Below are positions 17,448 to 25,860 of a DNA stretch of 64,000 nt, in pieces. The notes beneath the pieces are model-generated. The model did no database searches. It had not been told where the DNA came from and saw only the letters and a list, made by a program, of their open reading frames with translations. The first letter of the stretch is position 1. Each line of letters opens with the position of its first letter. The position numbers were made by a program, and so were the translations under genes. The stretch comes from Catenuloplanes atrovinosus (GTDB lineage Bacteria > Actinomycetota > Actinomycetes > Mycobacteriales > Micromonosporaceae): positions 2,811,001-2,875,000 of the forward strand of contig NZ_JAVDYB010000001.1 of NCBI RefSeq assembly GCF_031458235.1, written 5' to 3'.

Positions 17448-18293
17448 ATGGCTGCCAAGGAGCCCGCGGAGACCGCCCGTGCCGCGGTCGCGGCCGGGGT
17501 GAAGAAGGCCGAGCTGCGGTGGGACAAGGTGCTGGTCGGGTCGTTCCTGGCCGGCGCCTACATCGCGTTCGGCGGGCTGGTGGCGGTCACGGTGTCGGCC
17601 GGGCTCGATCCGGAGGTGTGGGGGAGCCTGCCGACGCTGTTCACCGGCGCCGCGTTCACGCTCGGGCTGGTGCTCGTGCTGATCGCCGGCTCGCATCTGC
17701 TCACCGGGAACATGCTGCTGGTCCCGATCAGCGCCATGCAGGGGCGGCTGAGCTGGACGGACGTGCTGCGCAACTTCACCCTGGTGCTGATCGGCAATCT
17801 GGCCGGCGCGCTGTTCGTCGCGTACTTCCTGGCCGTGCAGACCGGCGTGATCGGCGGCCTGGGGAGCGAGGCGGGCACGCCGGGCGGGATGGCCTACGAG
17901 CGGCTGGCCGTGATCGCGGAGGCGAAGGGGCTGCACGAGACGGCCTGGCAGGTGTTCCTGCGCGCGGTCGGCTGCAACTGGCTGGTCTGCCTGGCGGTGT
18001 GGATCTCGCTGGCCGCGGACTCGGTCTCCGGCAAGATCATCGGCATCTTCTTCCCGATCATGGCGTTCGTGGCGATGGGCTTCGACCACCTGATCGCGAA
18101 CATGTTCTTCCTGCCCGCCGCGATCTTCGCCGGCGTGCCGGGCATCGGCTGGGACGACACGGTACGCAACTGGGCGCTCGCGTTCGCCGGCAACCTGGTC
18201 GGCGCGGTCGTCTTCGTCGCCACCTCCTACTGGTACCTGTACCTGCGCGACGAGCCCCGCGACGAACCCGCAGCCCCGGGACAGCACACCTAG
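17448..18293 (+). CDS. Formate/nitrite transporter (FNT) family channel
   Basis: 281 residues with six membrane helices. FNT landmarks: VLVGSFLAGAYIAFGGLVAV (helix 1), GSHLLTGNMLLVPISAM (the re-entrant helix-2 region), NFTLVLIGNLAGALFVAYFL, AVGCNWLVCLAVWISLAA, FDHLIANMFFLPAAIFAGVP, and the last-helix GNLVGAVVFVATSYWYL. FNT proteins are pentameric channels for formate, nitrite or hydrosulfide. Start ATG preceded by TGGAGGG. The substrate cannot be assigned; hydrosulfide would fit the sulfur context but that is speculation. Its TAG stop shares the tetramer CTAG with the convergent gene's stop. Confidence 0.88.
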   Translation: MAAKEPAETARAAVAAGVKKAELRWDKVLVGSFLAGAYIAFGGLVAVTVSAGLDPEVWGSLPTLFTGAAFTLGLVLVLIAGSHLLTGNMLLVPISAMQGRLSWTDVLRNFTLVLIGNLAGALFVAYFLAVQTGVIGGLGSEAGTPGGMAYERLAVIAEAKGLHETAWQVFLRAVGCNWLVCLAVWISLAADSVSGKIIGIFFPIMAFVAMGFDHLIANMFFLPAAIFAGVPGIGWDDTVRNWALAFAGNLVGAVVFVATSYWYLYLRDEPRDEPAAPGQHT

Positions 18294-19267
18294 CCGCGCC
18301 GCCAGCCCGCCGCGCTGGCGGCGTAGACCGCGCGGCGCGCGCGGTTGAGGTTGCCCAGCGGACGGAACTCCTCCGGCGCGTGCCACGGGCCGAACGCGAG
18401 ACCGTCCACCTCGGACTCCGCGGCCGGGGTCCCGCGCGGAACGGTGAGCACCGCGACCGGGATCCAGCCGGAGTCGCGTTCGGCCCACTCCACGGCGCCG
18501 TCCTCGATCGGCGTCACCGCCTCCGCCACGAAGCGCTGGACGTGCAGCGCGAACCGGACCGGGCCCCGCGCCAGCCGGGCGTGGAAGTCGCGCCGCAGCC
18601 GGTCCGGATCGCCGGCCGGCACCGCGGCCGCCGGTGCCGGCGGGTCGAGCGGGCTCAGCCGGAACCGCACCGGCCCGGCCGCGCCCCACCGGATCGCGCC
18701 CCGGCTCCAGTACGACTCCAGCGCCAGGCTCTCGCACCGCCGGGCCGCCCGGCGCAGGTTGCCGGCGATCCGCAGCGTCTCGGCCGGCCCGAACGCGGCC
18801 AGCATGCGCGGCACGGCCAGCGCCCGCGACCGGGCGCCGATCTCGGCCACGGTCACGAACTGCGCCGCGTTCCGCACGTGCGAGACCGGATAGCTGGTCA
18901 TCAGCAGGTCGTGCGCGCCGCCGTCCGGCAGCGTGAGCTTGAGCGCGGCGCCGCGCAGGTCCGGCTCGGCGTCGGAGCGGGGGACGCCGGACGCGTTGGA
19001 CAGCCGGACCGTGGTGGCGAACCGGGCGCCCGCCCGGAACGCGCCGGCGTGCAGCGCGGCGGGCAGGTCCTCCGCGAACGCCAGCTCCGCGCCGGTCACC
19101 CCGACCACGGTCTTGGCGTGCAGCGTACGGTGCGGCCCGCCGGCGGCGCGCGCGTGCGCCGCCTGCACCGCGAGCATCCGCCGCGCGTACTCCTGGAACC
19201 GCCGCTGCTCGGCCTCGGCGGAGCCGCCCTCGTAGATCTCGCGCCAGTGCCCGGTCTCTGCCACCAC
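18290..19267 (-). CDS. Small catalase-like heme protein
   Basis: 325 residues, GTG start. The catalase core is recognisable but reduced: RTLHAKTVVGVTGAEL matches the distal-His motif RxxHAKG, RFATTVRLSNASGVPRSD matches the catalase RFSTV...D region, and LESYWSRGAIRWGAAGPV is the likely proximal-Tyr region. True catalases are about 480-750 residues; this length fits catalase-related peroxidases or allene-oxide-synthase-like proteins. No signal peptide. Probable role: heme-dependent peroxide or lipid-peroxide handling in the cytoplasm. Convergent with the FNT gene with a 4-base overlap. Confidence 0.75.
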   Translation of the reverse strand: MVAETGHWREIYEGGSAEAEQRRFQEYARRMLAVQAAHARAAGGPHRTLHAKTVVGVTGAELAFAEDLPAALHAGAFRAGARFATTVRLSNASGVPRSDAEPDLRGAALKLTLPDGGAHDLLMTSYPVSHVRNAAQFVTVAEIGARSRALAVPRMLAAFGPAETLRIAGNLRRAARRCESLALESYWSRGAIRWGAAGPVRFRLSPLDPPAPAAAVPAGDPDRLRRDFHARLARGPVRFALHVQRFVAEAVTPIEDGAVEWAERDSGWIPVAVLTVPRGTPAAESEVDGLAFGPWHAPEEFRPLGNLNRARRAVYAASAAGWRRG

Positions 19268-19362
19268 GACCGTCGATCATGCAGCACCGCCGCCGCGACG
19301 CCCGCACCGGACCTCCACGGAAGCTCCACCCGCCGCCCCGGCCGCGCCGACACACTGACGCC

Positions 19363-19632
19363 GTGCGCCGGCTCCTCCGATCCGGGCACCGGCAAGCCGC
19401 GAGCTGCGTGTTCGCGGCCGGGGTCTTCGCCCCGCTGGCGGTGACCAGCGTGGTGCCGCTGCCGATCGCCCGGTACGACGCGCTGCTGATCGGCTGCCTG
19501 GCGCTGACCGCGCTGCTCCGGGCGACGGGGGCGCTCCTGGTCAGCGTCAGCTTCGTGCTGGTCGCCGCGTTCAGGCGCGGGAAGGCCCGCCGGGAATCGA
19601 CCGCGCGTGCGCGCGTCGGTAGCGTGCTCGGA
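19363..19632 (+). pseudogene. DUF817 membrane-protein remnant with internal deletion
   Basis: From GTG 19363 the frame reads SGHRQAASCVFAAGVFAPLA then VTSVVPLPIARYDALLIGCLAL, which matches the N-terminal helix region of DUF817 (YoaT-like) proteins, including the RYD-LL landmark. About 20 residues later it reads LLVSVSFVLVAAFRRGKARR, like the C-terminal end of the same family (about 250 residues in intact members). The roughly 190 residues between are missing and the frame has no stop before the response-regulator start at 19633. I interpret this as an in-frame internal deletion; a short functional protein or an N-terminal extension of the regulator is less likely. Confidence 0.6.
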
Positions 19633-20319
19633 ATGGGACACCGGGTGCTGGTCGTGGACGACGACCCGACCGTCAGCGACGTCGTGCGGCGCTATCTGGA
19701 ACAGGACGGCTGCGAGGTACGGCTCGCCGCGGACGGCGCGGCCGGGCTCGCCGCGGTCGCCGCGGACCGGCCCGACCTGGTCGTGCTGGACCTGATGCTG
19801 CCGGGCGTCGACGGCATCGAGGTCTGCCGGCAACTGCGCCGGCGGCTGCCGCACCTGCCGATCGTGATGCTGACCGCGCTCGGCGAGGAGCCGGATCGGG
19901 TGCTCGGCCTGGAGGTCGGCGCGGACGACTACGTCACCAAGCCGTTCTCGCCGCGCGAACTGGCGCTGCGCGTGCGGTCCGTGCTGCGCCGAGCCGCCGC
20001 GGACAGCGGGCCGGCCGTGATCACCGACGGCGATCTCGCCGTGGACGTCGGCCGCCGGACCGCCACGCTCGGCGGCGTGCCGCTGTCGCTGACCGTGCGC
20101 GAGTTCGACCTGCTGGCGTTCCTGGCCGGCAGCCCGGGGCGGGCCTGGTCGCGTACCGATCTGCTCCGCCGGGTCTGGGGCTGGGAGTTCGGCGACCAGT
20201 CCACCGTCACCGTGCACGTGCGCCGGCTGCGCGAGAAGATCGAGCGTGACCCGGCCGAGCCACGCCGCATCCACACCGTCTGGGGCGTGGGATACCGCTA
20301 CGAGACGGTCTCGGCATGA
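19633..20319 (+). CDS. OmpR/PhoB-type response regulator
   Basis: 228 residues. Receiver domain: acidic pocket VVDDD, phosphoacceptor Asp53 in VVLDLMLPGVDG, conserved Thr in VMLTALGEE and Lys in DDYVTKPFSPREL. The C-terminal winged helix is complete (LTVREFDLLAFL, TVTVHVRRLREKIE, RIHTVWGVGYRYE). ATG 19633 is the natural start, although the frame stays open upstream into the DUF817 remnant. Its stop overlaps the kinase start (ATGA), so the two make a two-component system. Confidence 0.9.
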   Translation: MGHRVLVVDDDPTVSDVVRRYLEQDGCEVRLAADGAAGLAAVAADRPDLVVLDLMLPGVDGIEVCRQLRRRLPHLPIVMLTALGEEPDRVLGLEVGADDYVTKPFSPRELALRVRSVLRRAAADSGPAVITDGDLAVDVGRRTATLGGVPLSLTVREFDLLAFLAGSPGRAWSRTDLLRRVWGWEFGDQSTVTVHVRRLREKIERDPAEPRRIHTVWGVGYRYETVSA

Positions 20320-21353
20320 CGACCGAGATGCTGCAGATCGGTGGGTACGCGTTGCTGGCCGGTGGCGTGGTCGGTGCCGCGGGCGCGGGCGCGCTGCGCC
20401 TGCTGCGCGGCCGGTCGATCCTGGTGCACATCCTGCTGCTGCTCGCGGTCACCGTGCTCGCGGTCGTGGCCGGCGTCGTCACGGTCGCGCAGGCCATGTT
20501 CCTGTCCGGGCACGACCTGCGCGTCGTGCTCGTCACCGTGAGCGCGTCCGCCGTGGTCAGCCTGGTGGCCGGCGGGCTGTTCGGCCGGCGGCTGGCCGCG
20601 TCGGCCGTGTGGGCGCGCGCGGCCCGCGAACGCGAGCGCCGGCTGGAGAGCGGGCGCCGTGAGCTGGTCGCCTGGGTCTCCCACGACCTGCGCACGCCGC
20701 TGGCCGGGCTGCGGGCGATGGCGGAGGCGCTGGAGGACGGGGTGATCGACGACCCGGCCACCACGGCCGAGTACCACCGTCGCATCCGGGTGGAGACGGA
20801 CCGGATGACGCGGCTGGTCGACGACCTGTTCGAGCTGTCCCGGATCAACGCCGGCGCGCTGCGGCCCACGCCCACGGCCGTACCACTGCGCGAGGTGGTC
20901 TCGGACGCGCTGGCCGGCGTCGCGCCGCTCGCCGCCAGCCGCCGCATCACGCTGGTCGCGCCGGAGACGGGCTGGCCGGTCGTGTGGGCGGGCGAACGGG
21001 AGCTGTCCCGGGTGGTCGGCAACCTCCTGGTCAACTCCGTGCGGTACACCCCGGCCGGCGGCACGGTCCGGGTCGAGGCCGGTCACGACGGTGGTGACGT
21101 GTGGCTGGCGGTCGCCGACACCTGCGGCGGCATCCCGGACGGCGACCTGGCCCGCGTCTTCGACGTCGCGTTCCGCGGCGAACCGGCCCGTACCCCCGGC
21201 CGGGAGGACTCCGGCGCGGGCGGCGGGCTGGGCCTGGCGATCGTGCGCGGCCTGGTCGAGGCGCACGGCGGCCGGGTCGGCGTGCGCAACGGCGACGGCG
21301 GCTGCCGCTTCGAGGTGCGCCTGCCGGCCGCCGAGGCCGTCACCGTTCGGTAA
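20316..21353 (+). CDS. Two-component sensor histidine kinase
   Basis: 345 residues. Three hydrophobic segments (about 7-29, 35-58, 68-90) with almost no external loop, then a short linker and the dimerisation box VSHDLRTPLAGLRAM with phospho-His123. The ATP-binding domain has the N box NLLVNSVRYTPAGG, DTCGGIP (the usual D-x-G-x-G is altered to DTCGG), and GGGLGLAIVRGLVEAHGG. Lack of a sensor domain suggests detection within the membrane. Cognate regulator is the gene just upstream. Confidence 0.9.
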   Translation: MTTEMLQIGGYALLAGGVVGAAGAGALRLLRGRSILVHILLLLAVTVLAVVAGVVTVAQAMFLSGHDLRVVLVTVSASAVVSLVAGGLFGRRLAASAVWARAARERERRLESGRRELVAWVSHDLRTPLAGLRAMAEALEDGVIDDPATTAEYHRRIRVETDRMTRLVDDLFELSRINAGALRPTPTAVPLREVVSDALAGVAPLAASRRITLVAPETGWPVVWAGERELSRVVGNLLVNSVRYTPAGGTVRVEAGHDGGDVWLAVADTCGGIPDGDLARVFDVAFRGEPARTPGREDSGAGGGLGLAIVRGLVEAHGGRVGVRNGDGGCRFEVRLPAAEAVTVR

Positions 21354-21388
21354 GGGTTTCCCGGGCCGGCGTGCGGTGTACTGAACCC

Positions 21389-21952
21389 ATGAACGCGCGT
21401 CTACGTCGCCTGCCGTTGATCGGGGCCGCCGCGGTGGTCCTGATCCTCCTCGCCACCGCCGTCCTCTACTGGTTCCAGCCGTGGCGGCTGCTCACCGACC
21501 GGGCGGTCGAGGACACGCTCGCGGTCGTACCCACGGCGGCCGCGAGCCCGATGGGCCCGTCGGCCGGTCCGGCCACCCCCGCGAGCCCGTCCGGCCCGGC
21601 CGTGGTGCGGCAGGGCGAGTTCGTCAGCCACGAGCACCGGACCGCCGGGGCCGCCCGCGTGGTGCGCCACCCGGACGGCTCGCACGTGCTGGAACTCGTC
21701 GGCCTCGACACCTCCGACGGCCCGGACCTGCGTGTCTGGCTCTCCGACCAGCCGGTGATCGACGGCCGGGACGGCTGGTTCGTCTTCGACGACGGCGAGT
21801 GGGCCGAGCTCGGGCCGCTCAAGGGCAACCGCGGCGACCAGACGTACGCCATCCCCGCCGGTACGGATCTGGACCGGCTGGACAGCGTGACCATCTGGTG
21901 TCAGCGCTTCTCCGTCTCGTTCGGCGCGGCCGACCTGGCCCCGGCCACCTGA
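21389..21952 (+). CDS. Membrane-anchored DM13-domain protein
   Basis: 187 residues. One N-terminal membrane helix (IGAAAVVLILLATAVLYWF), a Pro/Ser/Ala linker, then a DM13 domain from about residue 75: GEFVSHEHRTAGAARVVRH, VLELVGLDTSDGPDLRVWLS, and the end VTIWCQRFSVSFGAADL with the single conserved Cys. DM13 is proposed to take part in redox or electron-transfer reactions at the cell surface. It follows the two-component pair by 35 bp and could be its target; no terminator is obvious between them. Confidence 0.75.
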   Translation: MNARLRRLPLIGAAAVVLILLATAVLYWFQPWRLLTDRAVEDTLAVVPTAAASPMGPSAGPATPASPSGPAVVRQGEFVSHEHRTAGAARVVRHPDGSHVLELVGLDTSDGPDLRVWLSDQPVIDGRDGWFVFDDGEWAELGPLKGNRGDQTYAIPAGTDLDRLDSVTIWCQRFSVSFGAADLAPAT

Positions 21953-22046
21953 CCGGCCGGCGGCGCCCGGTTGCGGTCCGGCTGTCGTTGAGGTTCGGTC
22001 GGTAGCCGATCCTTCAGGCCCGCCGGCCGCGGCCGATGCGCCAGAC

Positions 22047-24173
22047 GTGGATGAAAGGAAGCGGTTCCCGGCATGGCGGCCCGCGGCGATCCTCGCCGCG
22101 GTCGTCGGCGTGTTCGGCGTGTCCGTCGCGGTCGGGGTGGCCGGCGTGGTCGCGGCCGAGCAGCGCCAGACGGCCCAGGAACAGCTCCAGCGGCGGTCGT
22201 CCGTGGTCACCGCCCGGGTCGCCGCTGAGGCGCGCCGCTACACCGACTCGGTGAGCCTGGCCGCGGCCGCGCTCGGCTGGCGGGAGGAGGTGACCGCGGA
22301 GTCGTTCGCCGAGGTCACCGAGCCGGTCGTGCGCATGCGACTGCCCGGCGCCAGCTCCGTGGTGTTCCTGGCCGCGGCGGACAGCGGCACCGTGGCGCAG
22401 ACGCAGCGGCGGTGGCGGTCGCTCGGGGCGGCCGACCTGGTCCTGCGGCCGGTCGGCGGCGGCGGCGAGCACATCTTCTCGATCTTCAGCGTGCCGCTGG
22501 ACGGGGCGGCCGCGCCGGCCGGCATCGACGCCACCCAGGCGCCCGCGCCCACGTACGCGCTGCGCGAGTCCCGCGCCGGCCACCGGGTGGTCGTCTCCGA
22601 CGCGTATCACCTGCTCCGGGACCGCACCGTGCCCGCCGCGGCACGGCAACTCTCGTTCGTGATCACCGCGCCGGTGCTCGCGCCGGCGGACGCCGCCGGG
22701 CGGCGCGCGTTCCGCGGCTGGGTGCTGATGGGCCTGCGCGGGCAGGACTTCATCGGCGACGCGCTGCGCGAGTCGTCCCAGGACCTCATCGACGTCACGC
22801 TGCGGGCGCACACCGCCACCGGCACCGCCGACATCGCCACGCTGCGCGCCGCGGCCGGCGGGCGCCGCGACCTGGCCTGGCAGGCGAACGTGCGGGTCGC
22901 CAACCGCAGCTGGATGCTGGCGTACGCCGCGGCCGGGCCGTCGCTGCCGGGCGGGAGCACCGGCCTGCCCACCTCGCTGGCCGCCGGCGGCACCGTCACC
23001 AGCCTGCTGCTCGCCGGGCTGGTCTGGGTCCTCGCCACCGGTCGCGTCCGCGCGCAGGCGCAGGTCACGGCCGCGACCGCGCGGCTGCGGACGACCGCGG
23101 ACGAGCTGGCCGGGCAGAAGGACTACCTGGCGCAGGTGCTCGACGCCGTGCACGTCACGATCTTGACGTGTGACACCGAGGGCCGGCTGGTGCACACCAA
23201 CACCGAGGGCCGGACCCGGATCGGCGACGCCGGCGCGCGGCGGCACGTCGCCGATCTCGCCGCGGACCTCACCCTGGTGTACCCGGACGGGTCGCCGTAC
23301 CCGATGGACCGCTCGCCGCTGCTGCGCGCGCTGAACGGCGAGGACGTCCGCGGGGAGGAGGTCGTCCGGATTCTGCCGGACGGCTCCCGCCGGTACCTGA
23401 TCACGCACAGCCGCGCGCTGCGCACCCCGGCCGGTGAGCCGGCCGGCGCGGTGTCCTCCTCGTACGACGTCACCGCGCTGCGCGAGCGCGAGGCCGAGCT
23501 GACCGCGTTCGCCGGCGTCGTCGCGCACGACCTGAAGAACCCGCTGACCTCGCTGACCGGGTACGCCGAGATCGTCCAGGAGGACCTCGCCGAGCTGCCG
23601 GACATGCACCGGCAGGCCGGCATGCTGGACCGGATGCTGAACACCGGCGCCCGGATGCGCCGGCTCATCGACGACCTGCTCGAACTCGCCGCCGCCCGGG
23701 ACGGCGCGGTCCGCCCCGACGACGTGGACCTCCGCGAGCTGGTCGAGGACGTCGTCGAGGAGCGGCTCGTCACCGCCGGCGCGCCGATGCCGCGGATCCA
23801 CGTGGCCGCGCTCGACCGGGTGCACGCCGACCCCGCGATGGTGCTCCAGCTCGTCGACAACCTGATCGGGAACGCCGTCACGTACACGCCGCCCGGCGAG
23901 AGCGCCCATCTCGAGGTCACCAGCGCGGACACCGGCGACGGCTGGGTGCGGGTGGAGGTCGCGGACCGGGGGATCGGCATCCCGGCCGGCCAGCACCAGG
24001 CGGTGTTCAACGACTTCCACCGCGCCCACCCGGCCGCCGGCTACAGCGGCACCGGCCTCGGCCTGGCCATCTGCCGCCGGATCGTGACCCGGCACGGCGG
24101 CACCATCGGCGTCGAGGACAACCCCGGCGGCGGCGCCCGCTTCTGGTTCACCCTGCCGTCGTCAGCCGGGTGA
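22047..24173 (+). CDS. Hybrid-sensing histidine kinase: CHASE, PAS, HisKA, HATPase
   Basis: 708 residues from GTG 22047. Membrane helix (about 12-35), extracellular CHASE-like domain to about 305 ([48 protein letters not shown]), second helix [16 protein letters not shown], coiled linker, PAS domain about 365-480 ([20 protein letters not shown]), HisKA box [20 protein letters not shown] with the phospho-His, and ATPase boxes [39 protein letters not shown] domains bind small ligands such as cytokinin-like compounds. No response regulator adjoins it, so it is an orphan kinase. Confidence 0.88.
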   Translation: MDERKRFPAWRPAAILAAVVGVFGVSVAVGVAGVVAAEQRQTAQEQLQRRSSVVTARVAAEARRYTDSVSLAAAALGWREEVTAESFAEVTEPVVRMRLPGASSVVFLAAADSGTVAQTQRRWRSLGAADLVLRPVGGGGEHIFSIFSVPLDGAAAPAGIDATQAPAPTYALRESRAGHRVVVSDAYHLLRDRTVPAAARQLSFVITAPVLAPADAAGRRAFRGWVLMGLRGQDFIGDALRESSQDLIDVTLRAHTATGTADIATLRAAAGGRRDLAWQANVRVANRSWMLAYAAAGPSLPGGSTGLPTSLAAGGTVTSLLLAGLVWVLATGRVRAQAQVTAATARLRTTADELAGQKDYLAQVLDAVHVTILTCDTEGRLVHTNTEGRTRIGDAGARRHVADLAADLTLVYPDGSPYPMDRSPLLRALNGEDVRGEEVVRILPDGSRRYLITHSRALRTPAGEPAGAVSSSYDVTALREREAELTAFAGVVAHDLKNPLTSLTGYAEIVQEDLAELPDMHRQAGMLDRMLNTGARMRRLIDDLLELAAARDGAVRPDDVDLRELVEDVVEERLVTAGAPMPRIHVAALDRVHADPAMVLQLVDNLIGNAVTYTPPGESAHLEVTSADTGDGWVRVEVADRGIGIPAGQHQAVFNDFHRAHPAAGYSGTGLGLAICRRIVTRHGGTIGVEDNPGGGARFWFTLPSSAG

Positions 24174-24368
24174 CCGCCGCGCGGCCGGCGTCACCGGCGC
24201 CGGCCGGTCCGCGGGTCGGGCGTCCCAGGGGTTGGCGGGCTGGTCGTCGACGGCGACCCAGAAGCGGGTGCCGGCCGGGAGGGTGCCCTCGGCCCGGAAG
24301 GACCAGCCGCCCTGCCGCCAGTCGTCCTCGTGCGCGCCGGGGTGCCGGTCGCTTCGCGTGATAGACAT
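24162..24368 (-). CDS. Small hypothetical protein
   Basis: 68 codons opposite to and overlapping by 12 bases the end of the histidine-kinase gene. The sequence has ordinary protein character (WSFRAEGTLPAGTRFWVAVD) and low codon noise, but no known domain is recognised. A 9-bp-arm inverted repeat (24371-24418) lies directly before its start. No clear ribosome site. It may be a real small gene or chance. Confidence 0.4.
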   Translation of the reverse strand: MSITRSDRHPGAHEDDWRQGGWSFRAEGTLPAGTRFWVAVDDQPANPWDARPADRPAPVTPAARRSPG

Positions 24369-24370
24369 GC

Positions 24371-24418
24371 GTGGATGATTTGTGGAGTCGCGCGGTCACT
24401 CTTCGTGCGATCATCCAC
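24371..24418. repeat. Inverted repeat GTGGATGAT / ATCATCCAC
   Basis: Perfect 9-bp arms at 24371-24379 and 24410-24418 with a 30-nt spacer, in the gap between the small minus-strand ORF and the phosphatase gene. Less GC-rich than the surroundings. Could be an operator for the divergent pair or an RNA structure. Confidence 0.5.
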
Positions 24419-24558
24419 TGTGTTCTGTCGGATCGCCGACCGGGCCCGCGTGAACCGCCCTCACGTCCGTACCGGCGCATGCGTTTTTCCGGGGCTTGTC
24501 GCCGACGGCGGCCGGCGGTACCGGCAGAATGATGGGCCGGGAGCACGACGGAGGCGGG

Positions 24559-25761
24559 ATGAGCAGTCTGGAATCGGTGCGGCAGCTGCTGCGGCAGGCG
24601 CATCGCGCGCGGCCGGAGGATCTGCCGGGGATGGTGATGCGGGCCGCGCCGCAGCTCGACGCCACCGCGCTGATCATCTACCTGGTCGATCTCCAGCAGC
24701 GGCAGCTGACGCCGCTGAACGCGGACGGCACGCCCGGGCGGGAGCCGCTGGCGGTCGACGGGACACTGCCCGGCCGGGCGTACTGCATGACGACCACCAT
24801 CACGACGGAGGGTGACGACGCCGGTGCGCGGCTGTGGGTGCCGCTGCTGGACGGCGCGGAACGTCTCGGCGTGCTGGAGGTGGTGTCCGCCGCGCCGATG
24901 AGCGCGCAGGCCGTGGCGGACTGCAAGACGGTGGCGTCGCTGCTCGGCGAGATCATCGTGACGCGCAGTCTCTACACCGACACCATCGAGCGGGTACGCC
25001 GCCGCGAGCCCATGCGGCTGCCGGCCGAGATCCTCCGGGCGCAACTGCCGCCGCTGACCTTCGCCACCGAGCGGCTGGTGGTCAGCGGCATCCTGGAGCC
25101 GTGCTACGACGTGGCCGGCGACGCGTTCGACTACGCGGTCAACGGCGACGTCGCGCACCTGGCGCTGTTCGACGCGGCCGGGCACGGCTCGTCCGGCGGG
25201 ACGCGCGCGGTCATGCTCGCCACGCAGGCGCTCGGCGCGTACCGCAACGCCCGCCGCACCGGCCTGGACCTGATCGCCACCTATCACCACATCGACGACG
25301 CGGTCCGCGCGTACGACCGAGCCGGGATGATCACGGCGGTGCTCGCCGAGCTGGACCAGCGTACCGGCATGCTGAGGGTGATCTCGGCCGGTCACCCGAG
25401 CGGGATCGTGCTCCGGGCCGGCAAGGCCGTGAAGATACTGCCGACCCCGACCGCGCTGCCCGTGCCGCTCGGCGACCTCCAGACGCCGGTGGTGGTCGAG
25501 GAACTGCTCGAGCCCGGTGACCAGTTGCTGCTCTACACCGATGGCATCACGGAGGCCCGGTCCCGGGACGGCCAGGAGTTCGGCGTCGAGCGGCTGATCG
25601 ATTTCGCGGTCAGGGCGGTCGCGGACCAGTTGCCCGCGCCGGAGACCACCCGGCGCCTGGTGCACGCCATCCTCGCCCACCAGGACGAGACGCTCCAGGA
25701 CGACGCCACCGTCCTGCTGGCCGAGTGGCGCGACACCCCGCCGACCCAGCTCCAGCCGTAG
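24559..25761 (+). CDS. GAF-SpoIIE (PP2C-type) Ser/Thr phosphatase
   Basis: 400 residues. An N-terminal GAF-like domain (about 20-150: LIIYLVDLQQRQLTPLNADG, LWVPLLDGAERLGVLEVVSA) precedes a SpoIIE domain (about 185-390) with metal-binding signatures YDVAGDAFDYAV, FDAAGHGSSG, YTDGITEARSRDGQEFG and DDATVLLAEW. Such phosphatases dephosphorylate anti-anti-sigma factors in stress-sigma pathways of actinobacteria. ATG 24559 chosen over ATG 24496 or 24529 because CGGAGGCGGG precedes it. No anti-sigma or STAS gene is adjacent. Confidence 0.85.
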   Translation: MSSLESVRQLLRQAHRARPEDLPGMVMRAAPQLDATALIIYLVDLQQRQLTPLNADGTPGREPLAVDGTLPGRAYCMTTTITTEGDDAGARLWVPLLDGAERLGVLEVVSAAPMSAQAVADCKTVASLLGEIIVTRSLYTDTIERVRRREPMRLPAEILRAQLPPLTFATERLVVSGILEPCYDVAGDAFDYAVNGDVAHLALFDAAGHGSSGGTRAVMLATQALGAYRNARRTGLDLIATYHHIDDAVRAYDRAGMITAVLAELDQRTGMLRVISAGHPSGIVLRAGKAVKILPTPTALPVPLGDLQTPVVVEELLEPGDQLLLYTDGITEARSRDGQEFGVERLIDFAVRAVADQLPAPETTRRLVHAILAHQDETLQDDATVLLAEWRDTPPTQLQP

Positions 25762-25860
25762 CGCCGGTCAGCGGGCGCGGACCGGGCCGCGCCGGTCCCG
25801 AACGTGCCGGGGGCCGCACCCGCACGCCGTGCCGGCCCGGGCGGAGCCGAGCGGGGGGGT

